Of a stretch of 64,000 bases of DNA, positions 7,838 through 15,819 are shown in pieces. Position numbers and translations under genes: made by a program. Origin of the DNA: Herpetosiphon llansteffanensis (GTDB lineage: Bacteria; Chloroflexota; Chloroflexia; Chloroflexales; Herpetosiphonaceae); NCBI RefSeq assembly GCF_003205875.1, contig NZ_PUBZ01000079.1, forward strand, positions 51,909-115,908, given 5' to 3'. The notes under the pieces are model-generated. The model saw nothing but the letters and a program-made list of their open reading frames with translations. It did not search any database and was not told the DNA's origin. The stretch's first letter is position 1. Each line of letters starts with the position of its first letter.

Positions 7838-8656
7838 ATGAGTCTATTAATTGGCCTGAATGGCCGTTTTTTCGAGCAGAATTGGCGACCAGCGCTTGCT
7901 GAAATTGCGTTTGCTGCTGCCAATGGCTTTGCCAGCATGCAGTTTCAGGGTAAGCCAGCAGGGTTGCAAGCGGCAGCCTTGGGAGCCAATTTTGCCAGTA
8001 TTCGCCAGCAACTGCAAGCTAAGCAGATTATGGCAGTAATGGAAATTAATTTGCAAATTGATGCAGCTGGATGTATTGCGACTGGCCAAACGCCGCTGGA
8101 AGTGCTGGAAGCCAATTTGCCAGCGATCAACGGCTTGGGCTGCGAATATGTGCATTGGCATCTTAATAATCAGCCTGTGCTGGAATATGCCCAAGTTGCC
8201 GAGCTAGAAATTGCGTTGCAAGCCCAATTTGCTGCTGGTGTGGCCTTAGCCCAGCAGCATGGCTTTAAATTTGGCTTTGAGCATAACGACCCAATTTTGC
8301 GCTTGTTTACCACGCCGCAAGCCTGCCGCCAACTCTTGGATGCTGTGCCAGGTTTGGGTTTTGTGTGGGATTTTAATCATACACTGCCTGAAGATTTGGC
8401 TGGTTTTGTGGCACTCATTCCACGCATGAGCATGCTACATATTTCAGACACACCGTTGCCAGAGGTTAATTGCCATCTGCCGCTTGGCATGGGCACAATT
8501 GATTTTGCTGCCTATTGCCAGGCCTTGGCTGCGGCGAATTTTTATGGCCCAGCGATTCTAGAAATTGGTGGTTTGCCCAAATCTGGTGGCTATGGGCGCG
8601 ATACAGATGTGGCATTAATTGATTCGTTACAACGATTGCAGGCAGCTTTGGCGTAG
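7838..8656 (+). CDS. Sugar phosphate isomerase/epimerase-like TIM barrel protein
   Basis: 272-residue protein of the xylose isomerase-like (AP endonuclease 2) superfamily. Seen: a metal-ligand-rich barrel core with GFEHNDP, GFVWDFNHT, MLHISDT and the C-terminal GPAILEIGG strand. The Glu, Asp, His and Glu residues at the ends of strands match the metal site of the superfamily. The substrate cannot be told; hydroxypyruvate isomerase, inosose dehydratase and sugar epimerases all share this fold. The ATG at 7838 follows GAGGAACCAC; an upstream in-frame start at 7817 lacks a binding site. It is divergent from the ABC-F gene and stands alone. Its upstream region overlaps the ABC-F leader. Confidence 0.8.
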   Translation: MSLLIGLNGRFFEQNWRPALAEIAFAAANGFASMQFQGKPAGLQAAALGANFASIRQQLQAKQIMAVMEINLQIDAAGCIATGQTPLEVLEANLPAINGLGCEYVHWHLNNQPVLEYAQVAELEIALQAQFAAGVALAQQHGFKFGFEHNDPILRLFTTPQACRQLLDAVPGLGFVWDFNHTLPEDLAGFVALIPRMSMLHISDTPLPEVNCHLPLGMGTIDFAAYCQALAAANFYGPAILEIGGLPKSGGYGRDTDVALIDSLQRLQAALA

Positions 8657-9033
8657 GCTTAATTTTGATCCACGAAGAGCACGAAGGGCACGAAGAATGA
8701 AACCGCGAAGGTCGCGAGGATTATTTTTTTCGCCACGAATTCCACGAATGACACGAATGATAATTTTTTGCCACAGATTACACAGATTACACAGATTATG
8801 TTCCGATAGCTTCAGGCGCATAGCCTAGAGCCATCGTTTCTCTGTGCCTTTGCGTTAAAACTGCGCCTGACCTCTGATCCCTGATCCCATTTTGACTTTT
8901 GACTTTTGACTTTTGCCCTTATGTTCTATGCTCTATGCTCTTTGTTCTTCTTTACGTGACACCTTGCGTCATAAACCTGCTTAGGGTATGATCAAAGCAT
9001 AACGACTGTGCGCCTTCAACGGAGAACGCCAAG
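8657..9033. repeat. Intergenic short-phrase repeat mosaic
   Basis: Contains, in order, CACGAAGAGCACGAAGG units, ACCGCGAAGGTCGCGAGG, CACGAATTCCACGAATG units, CACAGATTACACAGATTA units, TCTGTGCCTTTGCGTTAAA, TTTGACTTTTGACTTTTG and TATGTTCTATGCTCTATG. All recur elsewhere in the window. The promoter of the following aldehyde dehydrogenase gene must lie in the last 70 or so bases, but I see no clear consensus. Confidence 0.75.
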
Positions 9034-10566
9034 ATGACTCAATCAGATAGCCTGCGCGCTTTTGGCCTGTATATTGACGGAGCTTGGGTGGCGGCCAGCG
9101 ATGCTGCGAGTGAAACCCTGTATAACCCTGCGACGGGCGAGCCAATCGCTCAGGTGGCGCGGGCAACCATCCACGATATTGATCGAGCGGTTGATGCTGC
9201 GCGAAAGAGTTTTGATATTGGCTCATGGTCGCAAATGCGGCCTGTCGAACGCGCCAAGGTTCTCGAAGCAATCGCCGATGTGCTCGAAGAAAACACCGAC
9301 GAACTAGCCGAACTCGAAACCCTCAATGGCGGGGCAACGCTACGCAAAAGTTCATGGCTCGATATTCCAGTTGGCATCGAGCATTTGCGCTATTTTGCCG
9401 ATTTGGCGCGCCAACATCCAATGCAAACGTTGCCCTACATCGATTTTCCTTCGCCAAGTGCCAACTCTGTTTGGCGCGAACCAATTGGGGTTTGCGGGCA
9501 AATTATCCCGTGGAATTACCCGTTTTTGATGGCGATTTGGAAGATTGGCCCAGCCTTGGCTGCTGGCAATAGCCTCATCCTCAAGCCTGCTTCGTTAACG
9601 CCAGTTAGCGCCTTGCGCATGGCCGAATTGATCCACGAGGCCGATTTATTGCCACACGGGGTTTTCAATGTGGTGACTGGACCTGGTGGTTTGGTTGGCG
9701 AACGCCTAACCAGCCATCCTAAGGTCGATAAAATTGCCTTTACTGGCTCGACTGAGGTTGGCCGCCATATTGCCGAAGTTGCTGGCCGCAATCTCAAACG
9801 GGTCACGTTGGAGCTTGGTGGTAAATCGCCAGTGGTTGTGCTGCCCAACGCCGACCTCGATTTGGCGGTTGATGGAGCGATTTGGGCGGCGTTTATGCAC
9901 TCTGGCCAAAGCTGCGAAGCTGGCACACGCCTATTGCTGCCCGATTCGCTGCACGATGAATTTGTTGAGCGACTGGTTGCGCGCGTTGAACAATTGGTGC
10001 TTGGCGATCCGCTTGATCTAACGACTGATTTAGGCCCGTTGGTTTCGGCGGCCCAAAAACGTGCTGTCGAAGCCTATATTGAGCTTGGCATTCAAGAGGG
10101 TGCGACCTTGCGCTGTGGCGGCGTTGGGATCGATGATCCTGCGCTTGCTAATGGCCATTTTGTGCGCCCAACGATTTTTACCGATGTCAATAATCGCATG
10201 CGGATTGCCCGAGAAGAAATTTTCGGGCCGGTGCTCTCCGTTATTCGCTATCAAACGGTTGGCGAGGCCATTACAATCGCCAACGATACTAATTATGGCT
10301 TGGCTGCCAGTGTTTGGAGCCGCGATTTGCAAGATGCCCAAGAAGTGGCACGCGCAATTCGGGCTGGCACAGTTTGGATCAACGATCATCATTTAATCAA
10401 TGCGAAAGCACCATTTGGCGGCTACAAAGATAGCGGAATTGGCCGCGAGTTAGGACCGAATGCGCTTGATGCCTATAGCGAAGTTAAGCATATTCATACC
10501 GACTTGACCCAAGAACGCACGCGCCGCATTTGGGTCGATATTGTTACGCCCCGCCTCGACGACTAA
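9034..10566 (+). CDS. NAD(P)-dependent aldehyde dehydrogenase
   Basis: 510 residues, the full single-domain ALDH length. Oxidises an aldehyde to the acid with NAD(P)+. Catalytic Cys294 lies in HSGQSCEAGTRLL; the general base Glu260 is in LELGGKSP; Asn161 of PWNYPF forms the oxyanion hole. The cofactor loop FTGSTEVGR is at about 236-244. The C-terminal PFGGYKDSGIGRELG segment is typical. Closest in look to broad betaine- or phenylacetaldehyde-type enzymes; the substrate cannot be assigned. Flanked on both sides by repeat-filled gaps, so likely monocistronic. Confidence 0.92.
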   Translation: MTQSDSLRAFGLYIDGAWVAASDAASETLYNPATGEPIAQVARATIHDIDRAVDAARKSFDIGSWSQMRPVERAKVLEAIADVLEENTDELAELETLNGGATLRKSSWLDIPVGIEHLRYFADLARQHPMQTLPYIDFPSPSANSVWREPIGVCGQIIPWNYPFLMAIWKIGPALAAGNSLILKPASLTPVSALRMAELIHEADLLPHGVFNVVTGPGGLVGERLTSHPKVDKIAFTGSTEVGRHIAEVAGRNLKRVTLELGGKSPVVVLPNADLDLAVDGAIWAAFMHSGQSCEAGTRLLLPDSLHDEFVERLVARVEQLVLGDPLDLTTDLGPLVSAAQKRAVEAYIELGIQEGATLRCGGVGIDDPALANGHFVRPTIFTDVNNRMRIAREEIFGPVLSVIRYQTVGEAITIANDTNYGLAASVWSRDLQDAQEVARAIRAGTVWINDHHLINAKAPFGGYKDSGIGRELGPNALDAYSEVKHIHTDLTQERTRRIWVDIVTPRLDD

Positions 10567-10876
10567 GTTAAGAAGGATGAAATATGAGGGATGAAACGGA
10601 AGGATGAAGGATGAAGTATGAGGGATGAAAACCTAATTCAAAATTCAAAAGGCAGAAGGCAAAAATCAAAATATAAGGATGAGGAGGGATGAACATAACT
10701 CAACGCGGGCTAGGGGAGCAGAGCGTTTTGACCACACATTGTTGTAGAACCACACGATTAAAGCCCCTCGCCCGCGCATGGGAGAGGGGTTGGGGTGAGG
10801 GGATTAGGTCATAGTTAACGTAATGTATCAGTACAAATCGCTACCTACCACGCTTAACCAAGCCTAAACTTGCAGA
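10567..10876. repeat. Phrase repeats plus a degenerate MITE-like copy
   Basis: Bases 10571-10695 are GGATGAAGGATGAAG-type units with CAAAATTCAAAAGGC units. Bases about 10700-10835 are a degenerate copy of the palindromic element. Its right half is well kept (AAGCCCCTCGCCCGCGCATG, then GGGGTTGGGGTGAGGGGAT), and it ends with GTTAACGTAATGTATCAGTACA, an end seen in other copies. The left arm is eroded. Confidence 0.7.
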
Positions 10877-10891
10877 TTGGTGGGCCATGAT

Positions 10892-11905
10892 ATGATGGCA
10901 GCCATGATGATACAGTCGTTGAGCGAGCTTTACCCCGATTTGCGGCGCTTGCGTTTTGGCAGCATCGTGTATGCCTTGCTGACTGATACTACGCCCGAAA
11001 ATCAACAACATCGATTGATTCTTGATGCGGCTTTGCAGGAAGCAGGGAGCCGTGGTTGGCTTACGCCTGATGTTTTTGGCCGCCTACGAGCTGGCGATGA
11101 TGCAGTGGTGCTCTCGATTCTCGATGAATTGTTGATTGCCCAAGCCTTGGATCGGGCTAACTATAGTTTGCAGTTTAACCCGCCTGGCGAAGGTCGGCAC
11201 GTCGGCGAGTTGCTGATCGAACGGGGCGATCTGCGTTCGTTTGTCGAAGTTAAGTCGTTGTTGCCAGCGGAAGCGGTGGTTTTGGCCCAAACAACCTTGG
11301 CTCGTTTGCGCGATTTGGCTAGCACCATTCCGTTGGCGGCCCGTTTAACGCTGGAAATTACCCATCATCCTAGTAGCGGCATTAGCCATCGCGAGGTGCG
11401 GCGCTATTTGCATGTCTCAGCAGAGCAAATGTTGAGCGGCTGGACGCATCCTGCTGCCTACACCCATAGCTCGGGCATTTATCTGCGGCCTGTTGATTGC
11501 CAGCCCCTGCCAGCAGCCGAGCATTTACAAATTGTGCTGCATCAAGAGGAATACCCCGGTTTGGCGCGGCGCGCGCATCGGGCTTGGTGCGACCGTTTGT
11601 GGCGAGCGATTCGTGGTGGCTATACCCAATTGCCTGCTGGCGAGCCGGCGGTGATTATTGTGGTTGATCATGCGCAGCCTGCGCCGCCGCTTGAGGCTTG
11701 GCTCACGCCGCTCAGCGATATGCTGCGTATGGGCGCGCACCATCGACTGAGTGCTGTGATTCGGATTGAGCTAGCAAGTTTGCGCACTGGCCAGCCTGCG
11801 CTTACAATTTTTCACAATCCACGGGCCAGTAGCCCATTGCTGAGCCAACCAATCCTTGGTCAACCAGAAGTACATATTTCGATGTTGAATCCTGAAACAT
11901 GGTGA
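10892..11905 (+). CDS. Uncharacterised protein, possible PD-(D/E)xK-like core
   Basis: About 337 residues, soluble, no signal peptide. I do not recognise the family. Near residue 110-125 the segment GELLIERGDLRSFVEVKSL has an acidic residue followed by E-x-K after a strand, the spacing of restriction-endonuclease-like nuclease cores. The C-terminal part (TIFHNPRASSPL) resembles the 'NP.A..PL' ends of some uncharacterised nuclease-fold proteins. These are weak clues. Several in-frame starts lie close together (10877 TTG, 10892, 10895, 10904, 10907); I chose 10892 because GGTGG lies eight bases upstream. The PduO gene begins nine bases after its stop, so the two are almost certainly co-transcribed. 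Confidence 0.7.
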   Translation: MMAAMMIQSLSELYPDLRRLRFGSIVYALLTDTTPENQQHRLILDAALQEAGSRGWLTPDVFGRLRAGDDAVVLSILDELLIAQALDRANYSLQFNPPGEGRHVGELLIERGDLRSFVEVKSLLPAEAVVLAQTTLARLRDLASTIPLAARLTLEITHHPSSGISHREVRRYLHVSAEQMLSGWTHPAAYTHSSGIYLRPVDCQPLPAAEHLQIVLHQEEYPGLARRAHRAWCDRLWRAIRGGYTQLPAGEPAVIIVVDHAQPAPPLEAWLTPLSDMLRMGAHHRLSAVIRIELASLRTGQPALTIFHNPRASSPLLSQPILGQPEVHISMLNPETW

Positions 11906-11914
11906 GGACGAATC

Positions 11915-12478
11915 ATGCCCCGAATAACCAAAGTTTATACACGAACTGGCGATACTGGCACGACAGCGCTTGGCGGCGGCCAACGTGTGCCCAAAGAATC
12001 GTTGCGGGTAACTGCGTTTGGCACGGTCGATGAGCTTAATTCGCATCTCGGCGTAGCCTTGGCGGTTGGCGTGAGCGAACGGCTGCAAGCGCCGCTGCAA
12101 GCCATCCAGAACGAATTATTTCACCTTGGCTCCGACCTGTGTATGCTCGAAGAAGATAAGCAGAAATGGCCGATTCCGCAAATTGAGGCGCGGCATATCG
12201 ATGCACTTGAGCATTTGATGGATGAATTGATGGACAAGGTTGGCCCGTTGGAGAATTTTATTCTGCCTGGTGGCTCGCAAACCTCGGCTCATTTGCATGT
12301 TGCGCGCACGGTTTGCCGCCGCGCCGAACGCGATGTGGTGGCGCTAAGCCGCGAGGAAAGCATCGGTAGCTTTGTGATTAAGTATCTCAATCGGCTTTCT
12401 GATGCCTTGTTTGTGATGGCTCGCTATGAGAATTTTGTCCGCAATATTCCCGATGTGATTTGGGATAGTCGCGCTTAA
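11915..12478 (+). CDS. PduO-type ATP:cob(I)alamin adenosyltransferase
   Basis: 187 residues. Transfers the adenosyl group of ATP to cob(I)alamin, giving coenzyme B12. The ATP-binding N terminus [18 protein letters not shown] is diagnostic of the PduO/MMAB family. The second signature, [17 protein letters not shown], contains the Arg of the active site, and a third block is [16 protein letters not shown]. It forms a five-helix-bundle trimer. Co-transcribed with the unknown gene just upstream. No B12-dependent enzyme is in this window. Confidence 0.93.
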   Translation: MPRITKVYTRTGDTGTTALGGGQRVPKESLRVTAFGTVDELNSHLGVALAVGVSERLQAPLQAIQNELFHLGSDLCMLEEDKQKWPIPQIEARHIDALEHLMDELMDKVGPLENFILPGGSQTSAHLHVARTVCRRAERDVVALSREESIGSFVIKYLNRLSDALFVMARYENFVRNIPDVIWDSRA

Positions 12479-12483
12479 GCCAT

Positions 12484-12515
12484 AAGCCGATCATGGTTTT
12501 GGCCATGATCGGCTT
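12484..12515. terminator. Hairpin between convergent genes
   Basis: Perfect 13-base inverted repeat (AAGCCGATCATGG with CCATGATCGGCTT, loop of six) lies between the PduO stop and the stop of the convergent unknown gene, overlapping the latter. It could act in both directions, although T-runs are weak on either side. Confidence 0.6.
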
Positions 12516-13125
12516 AGTTATAGCCAATTTGCTGGCGAATCGCGGCGTTAAGCCAAGCGCTAAATTGGCACATTCGCCAATCATTGCATGGCTCGCAGAT
12601 CAGATTAAAGGCGTGAGCGCCGCTTTTTGCCTCGTAAATATGCAGTTTATTGACTGCATAGCGCACTAAATCAGGGGTTGCGGTCAGCGCTGCGACCATG
12701 CGCCGCACTTCCTGCTGTTGAATCAGGCGTGGCTCTAATTCGTGGAGCGAATGGTCAAGCAGCTCTAAAACGGCGGTCAGCGACACCGCTAGCAAACAAT
12801 GGCGCTCACGATCATACAAAAGAGCGTGGGTTGGTTGCTCACCAAATACATTGCCAAAGGCCAGTTGCGGGTTCAATAAACAAGCGTCACGTAAATCTTG
12901 GATGAAGTTCATGTGCCATAACCCAGCCTCAGCCACCAGCCAGCCATCGTTGGCAATCGCAATCAGATGATTGTATGCTGTATGCCACCACCAGCATAAA
13001 AACCGCGCCTCGCCATGATAATCAAGCAGCGCCGCAAAGCTCCAAGCAGCCTGTGGCGGCGGCAACGGCACTTCAAGCACAATTCCACCACTGACCAACA
13101 AGGCGAGTTCTAAATTGATAATCAT
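12514..13125 (-). CDS. Uncharacterised protein
   Basis: 203 residues with no family I recognise. The N-terminal 20 residues are hydrophobic strand-like rather than a signal peptide. The middle is tryptophan-rich (CWWWHTAYNHL, EAGLWHMNF). The end has a Cys cluster (LICEPCNDWRMC). The ATG at 13125 follows AGGTGAT. It faces the PduO gene and shares its terminator hairpin, and has 297 bases free upstream. I can offer no function. Confidence 0.65.
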   Translation of the reverse strand: MIINLELALLVSGGIVLEVPLPPPQAAWSFAALLDYHGEARFLCWWWHTAYNHLIAIANDGWLVAEAGLWHMNFIQDLRDACLLNPQLAFGNVFGEQPTHALLYDRERHCLLAVSLTAVLELLDHSLHELEPRLIQQQEVRRMVAALTATPDLVRYAVNKLHIYEAKSGAHAFNLICEPCNDWRMCQFSAWLNAAIRQQIGYN

Positions 13126-13422
13126 AGATCACCTGTGATCGTTTGCAGGTCAGCGAGCCAGCAGTAGTTCATTAACGGAGCACGCAAAACGAGAATGTTT
13201 CGACTACACACAGCCATAGCCTCATCCTTGCAAAAGAACGAACCCCAAATCGTCTATTCATTGATCTAGAGCTTTATGATATGGCTAATTATAGGATGAG
13301 CCAGCAAAAAAACATAGGTGAATTTTGGTATGAATCCCAATCCGTTTAAATCATTTGGGCTATGATTTAAACGGATTGGTTAATATTTTTAATTATCGGC
13401 CATGAATTTATTTATTGTGGCT
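13126..13422. other. Intergenic gap with 17-bp perfect inverted repeat
   Basis: Mostly AT-rich unique sequence between two minus-strand genes. At 13337-13353 and 13363-13379 lies a perfect 17-base inverted repeat (CCAATCCGTTTAAATCA and its complement, loop of nine). It sits downstream of the P450 gene and may terminate its transcript, though no T-run follows on the minus strand; on the plus strand T-rich sequence follows. None of the common phrase repeats are here. Confidence 0.6.
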
Positions 13423-14574
13423 TTATTCGTTGGTGGTGATTACCACAGGCAGATTTTTAACTCCAAAGGTAATTGGGGTTGGAATTGGCTCTAATTGGGC
13501 ATCTGGTTTAATCGCAATCGTTTCGACGCGTTTGATCAAGGCTTCCAAGGCCAATTTGCCTTCGAGTCGAGCTAGCGGCGCGCCTAAACAATAGTGAACG
13601 CCATGGCCAAAGGCAATGTGTTGGTTGCCTTTGCGATGCAAATCGAAGCTGTCGGCGTTGGGGAATTGGCTTTCGTCGCGATTGGCCGAACCAATCACTG
13701 CCATAATCCGTTGGCCCGCAGGAATCGTCACATCGCCAATTTGTTGTTCGGCATGGGTGTGGCGGGGCATCGCTTTAACTGGCGAATAATAGCGCAGCGT
13801 TTCATCCAAAACATTGGGAATTAAGCTTGGATTGGCGCGCAATTCGGCGTAAATTGCTGGCTGCTCGCTAAATACCCGCACTGCATTGCCTAACAAGTTG
13901 GTGGTGGTTTCGTTGCCTGCGACCAATAACAATGCACAAAAGCCAATCAAATCCATATCCGAGAGCGATTCGCCATCGATTTGGGCTTTGAGCAAATCGC
14001 TAATCAAATCTGCTTGTGGCGCTGCTCGGCGCTGCTCGATCATGCCATACAAATAGGCTCCAAATTCCTGGTAGATTGGCACAATTTCGGCCATATTGGG
14101 GTTGTTCGACGACGTGATAATTTGTTCGGTCCAATATTTGAACTTATCTTGGTCTTCGGTGGGCACGCCAAGCATTTCGGCGATCACGGTCATGGGCAAG
14201 GGCGTGGCAAAATCGCGAATAAAATCTGGCTCGCTTTGGGCCAACATATCGTCGAGCAAGCCATTGACCAAGCCATCGATGCGCTGGTGGAGTTGCTCGA
14301 TCATGCGTGGCGTGAAAGCCAAATTGACCAATGAACGCAACTGGCGATGGCGTGGCGGGTCGGTCATCAACATGCTATTAGCAAACATATTCATGCCATC
14401 GCCACGGTCTGGTGGAGCCGAGGAGAAATGTTCGTAATCGGTCATCACCTGCTTGACATCGGCATAGCGAAAGACCACCCACGAGCCAATCGTTTGATCA
14501 AAATAGACCGGATTTTGCTCGCGCATGGTTTTGAACCATGGATACGGATTCAACAGTGATTGCATGAAACTCAC
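13423..14574 (-). CDS. Cytochrome P450
   Basis: 383 residues, a class I soluble bacterial P450 length. A haem-thiolate monooxygenase that needs separate ferredoxin/reductase partners, none of which are next door. Seen: I-helix oxygen-activation motif AGNETT at 219-224, ExxR (E258/R261, ETLRYYSP), and the haem loop FGHGVHYCLGAPLARLE with Cys329 as axial ligand. The HRQLRSLVNLAFTPR segment is the C-helix region. It resembles the CYP107-like group of Actinobacteria and Chloroflexota. The start is a GTG at 14574 with GGAAGGAG seven bases upstream. Substrate unknown; the next gene upstream ends 54 bases before it. Confidence 0.94.
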   Translation of the reverse strand: MSFMQSLLNPYPWFKTMREQNPVYFDQTIGSWVVFRYADVKQVMTDYEHFSSAPPDRGDGMNMFANSMLMTDPPRHRQLRSLVNLAFTPRMIEQLHQRIDGLVNGLLDDMLAQSEPDFIRDFATPLPMTVIAEMLGVPTEDQDKFKYWTEQIITSSNNPNMAEIVPIYQEFGAYLYGMIEQRRAAPQADLISDLLKAQIDGESLSDMDLIGFCALLLVAGNETTTNLLGNAVRVFSEQPAIYAELRANPSLIPNVLDETLRYYSPVKAMPRHTHAEQQIGDVTIPAGQRIMAVIGSANRDESQFPNADSFDLHRKGNQHIAFGHGVHYCLGAPLARLEGKLALEALIKRVETIAIKPDAQLEPIPTPITFGVKNLPVVITTNE

Positions 14575-14627
14575 GAGGGTTCTCCTTCCGACTGAAACAA
14601 CACAATCTTTAGTATTCTACTGCTAGA

Positions 14628-15749
14628 TTATGAATCTGGCTTGTTGGGCGCTTGGCCAAGCCGCAAGAGCGTTGTAGCTTGCCATTGGCTGCTGGGACCT
14701 AAGCGGGTAATCAGCTTTTGGCCCAGCAAATCGTTGCATGCTTTTTGAAATTGAGCTTCGGTGATTTTGCCAAGCCAGCCTTGGCGCAACAGCGTATCGA
14801 ACAAATCGCCATAACTCCAGAGGCGTGGTTGTTGCAGGGCCAAATTGCGCAAGGCAGCGACGATTTGCTCGTGTTGCTGGCGGCGGAGTTGGCTTTTGCT
14901 GGGGAGCGCTGGATCGAATAAGCCAATTTGCTGCGGATTGCCAGCATTATTGAGCAAGGCTTGGGCTTCGGGGTTTTCAAACAATGCGCCTTCAAATTGA
15001 TACAAGGCTTGGTTGAGCGGCAAAACCAACGAACGATCGCTGGTTGCAATCAGCAGATCGTACAATTTTTGGCCCCATGTGGTATGGATTGCACAGGCCG
15101 CCACCCAACGCCAGCGCGAGCCTTTGAGTTCGCCAAGTTGCTGAAGATAGAAAGTTTGCAAGGCTGCGAGCACAGTTTCGCTTGGCGATTCGTTCACAAT
15201 TGTTCGCCAATTGCGGCTGGCAAACAGCTGATCAAGCTGGCGCTCGGTTTGGGTTGGTTGCTGTTCACGCTGGGCAAGCAATTCGGCAAGGGCTGCTTGA
15301 TCAAAGCGTAGCAGCAGATCGGTGCGGGCCAAACGCCGTGCCAGTTGATCGAGGCCATTGCTGATTGGAATCAAGCCAAAATCGCCATCAAGCAGAATCA
15401 GGGCTGGGTTGGCGGCTAAATGGTTGGTTAGTTGGTTGAGATTAAGCTGATCGGGGGGCCAATAGGTGAACTGTTGCTCGCTGGCTTGTTGCCATTCCAC
15501 CTGTTGTCCGGGGTTGGTGGTGCGCACGATGATTTGGACTGCGGCTTTGAGTTTGCTGGCAAGTTGTTGATAATGAATAGCTGCGCCAGCAGTTGCCAAG
15601 CGTCCGTTGCCATAGTGCACCGCGCCCACTTCGCCATCGAAAATCACCAATTGTTGGTGTGGCGAGAGGCTCGGCACAACGAGCGGCAGATAGCTCTGGA
15701 CAAGGCTGGCTTTGCGTTCAGACCACCGTTGGGCTTGCGATTGCAACAT
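14628..15749 (-). CDS. Uncharacterised protein, possibly TcmP-like
   Basis: 373-residue soluble protein. The N terminus (YLPLVVPSLSPHQQLVIFDG) and the later segment KLYDLLIATSDRSL loosely recall the three-Cys-motif partner protein (TcmP) family, whose members have a Rossmann-like core. The last 90 residues look like a winged helix (LWSYGDLFDTLLRQGW...). The usual glycine-rich AGPG motif is not clearly kept (GEVGAVHYGNG stands in its place), so the match is tentative. No three-Cys gene is adjacent. It could share a transcript with the P450 gene 54 bases downstream. Confidence 0.6.
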   Translation of the reverse strand: MLQSQAQRWSERKASLVQSYLPLVVPSLSPHQQLVIFDGEVGAVHYGNGRLATAGAAIHYQQLASKLKAAVQIIVRTTNPGQQVEWQQASEQQFTYWPPDQLNLNQLTNHLAANPALILLDGDFGLIPISNGLDQLARRLARTDLLLRFDQAALAELLAQREQQPTQTERQLDQLFASRNWRTIVNESPSETVLAALQTFYLQQLGELKGSRWRWVAACAIHTTWGQKLYDLLIATSDRSLVLPLNQALYQFEGALFENPEAQALLNNAGNPQQIGLFDPALPSKSQLRRQQHEQIVAALRNLALQQPRLWSYGDLFDTLLRQGWLGKITEAQFQKACNDLLGQKLITRLGPSSQWQATTLLRLGQAPNKPDS

Positions 15750-15819
15750 AGGGTTACTCGTAGCAACAAAACCACTTCTCTGTATGCTACCACGAGCAAC
15801 CCCATTTGCCTATCGATTT

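Noticed and set aside
8619..8828. 60-70-codon frames in the gap before the aldehyde dehydrogenase gene
   Set aside because: Made of the CACGAA and CACAGATT phrase units on both strands.
12514..13125. Minus-strand unknown gene as a toxin or three-Cys-motif protein
   Set aside because: Its cysteines (CEPC.....C) do not fit the three-Cys pattern I know, and it has no partner gene next to it; left as unknown.
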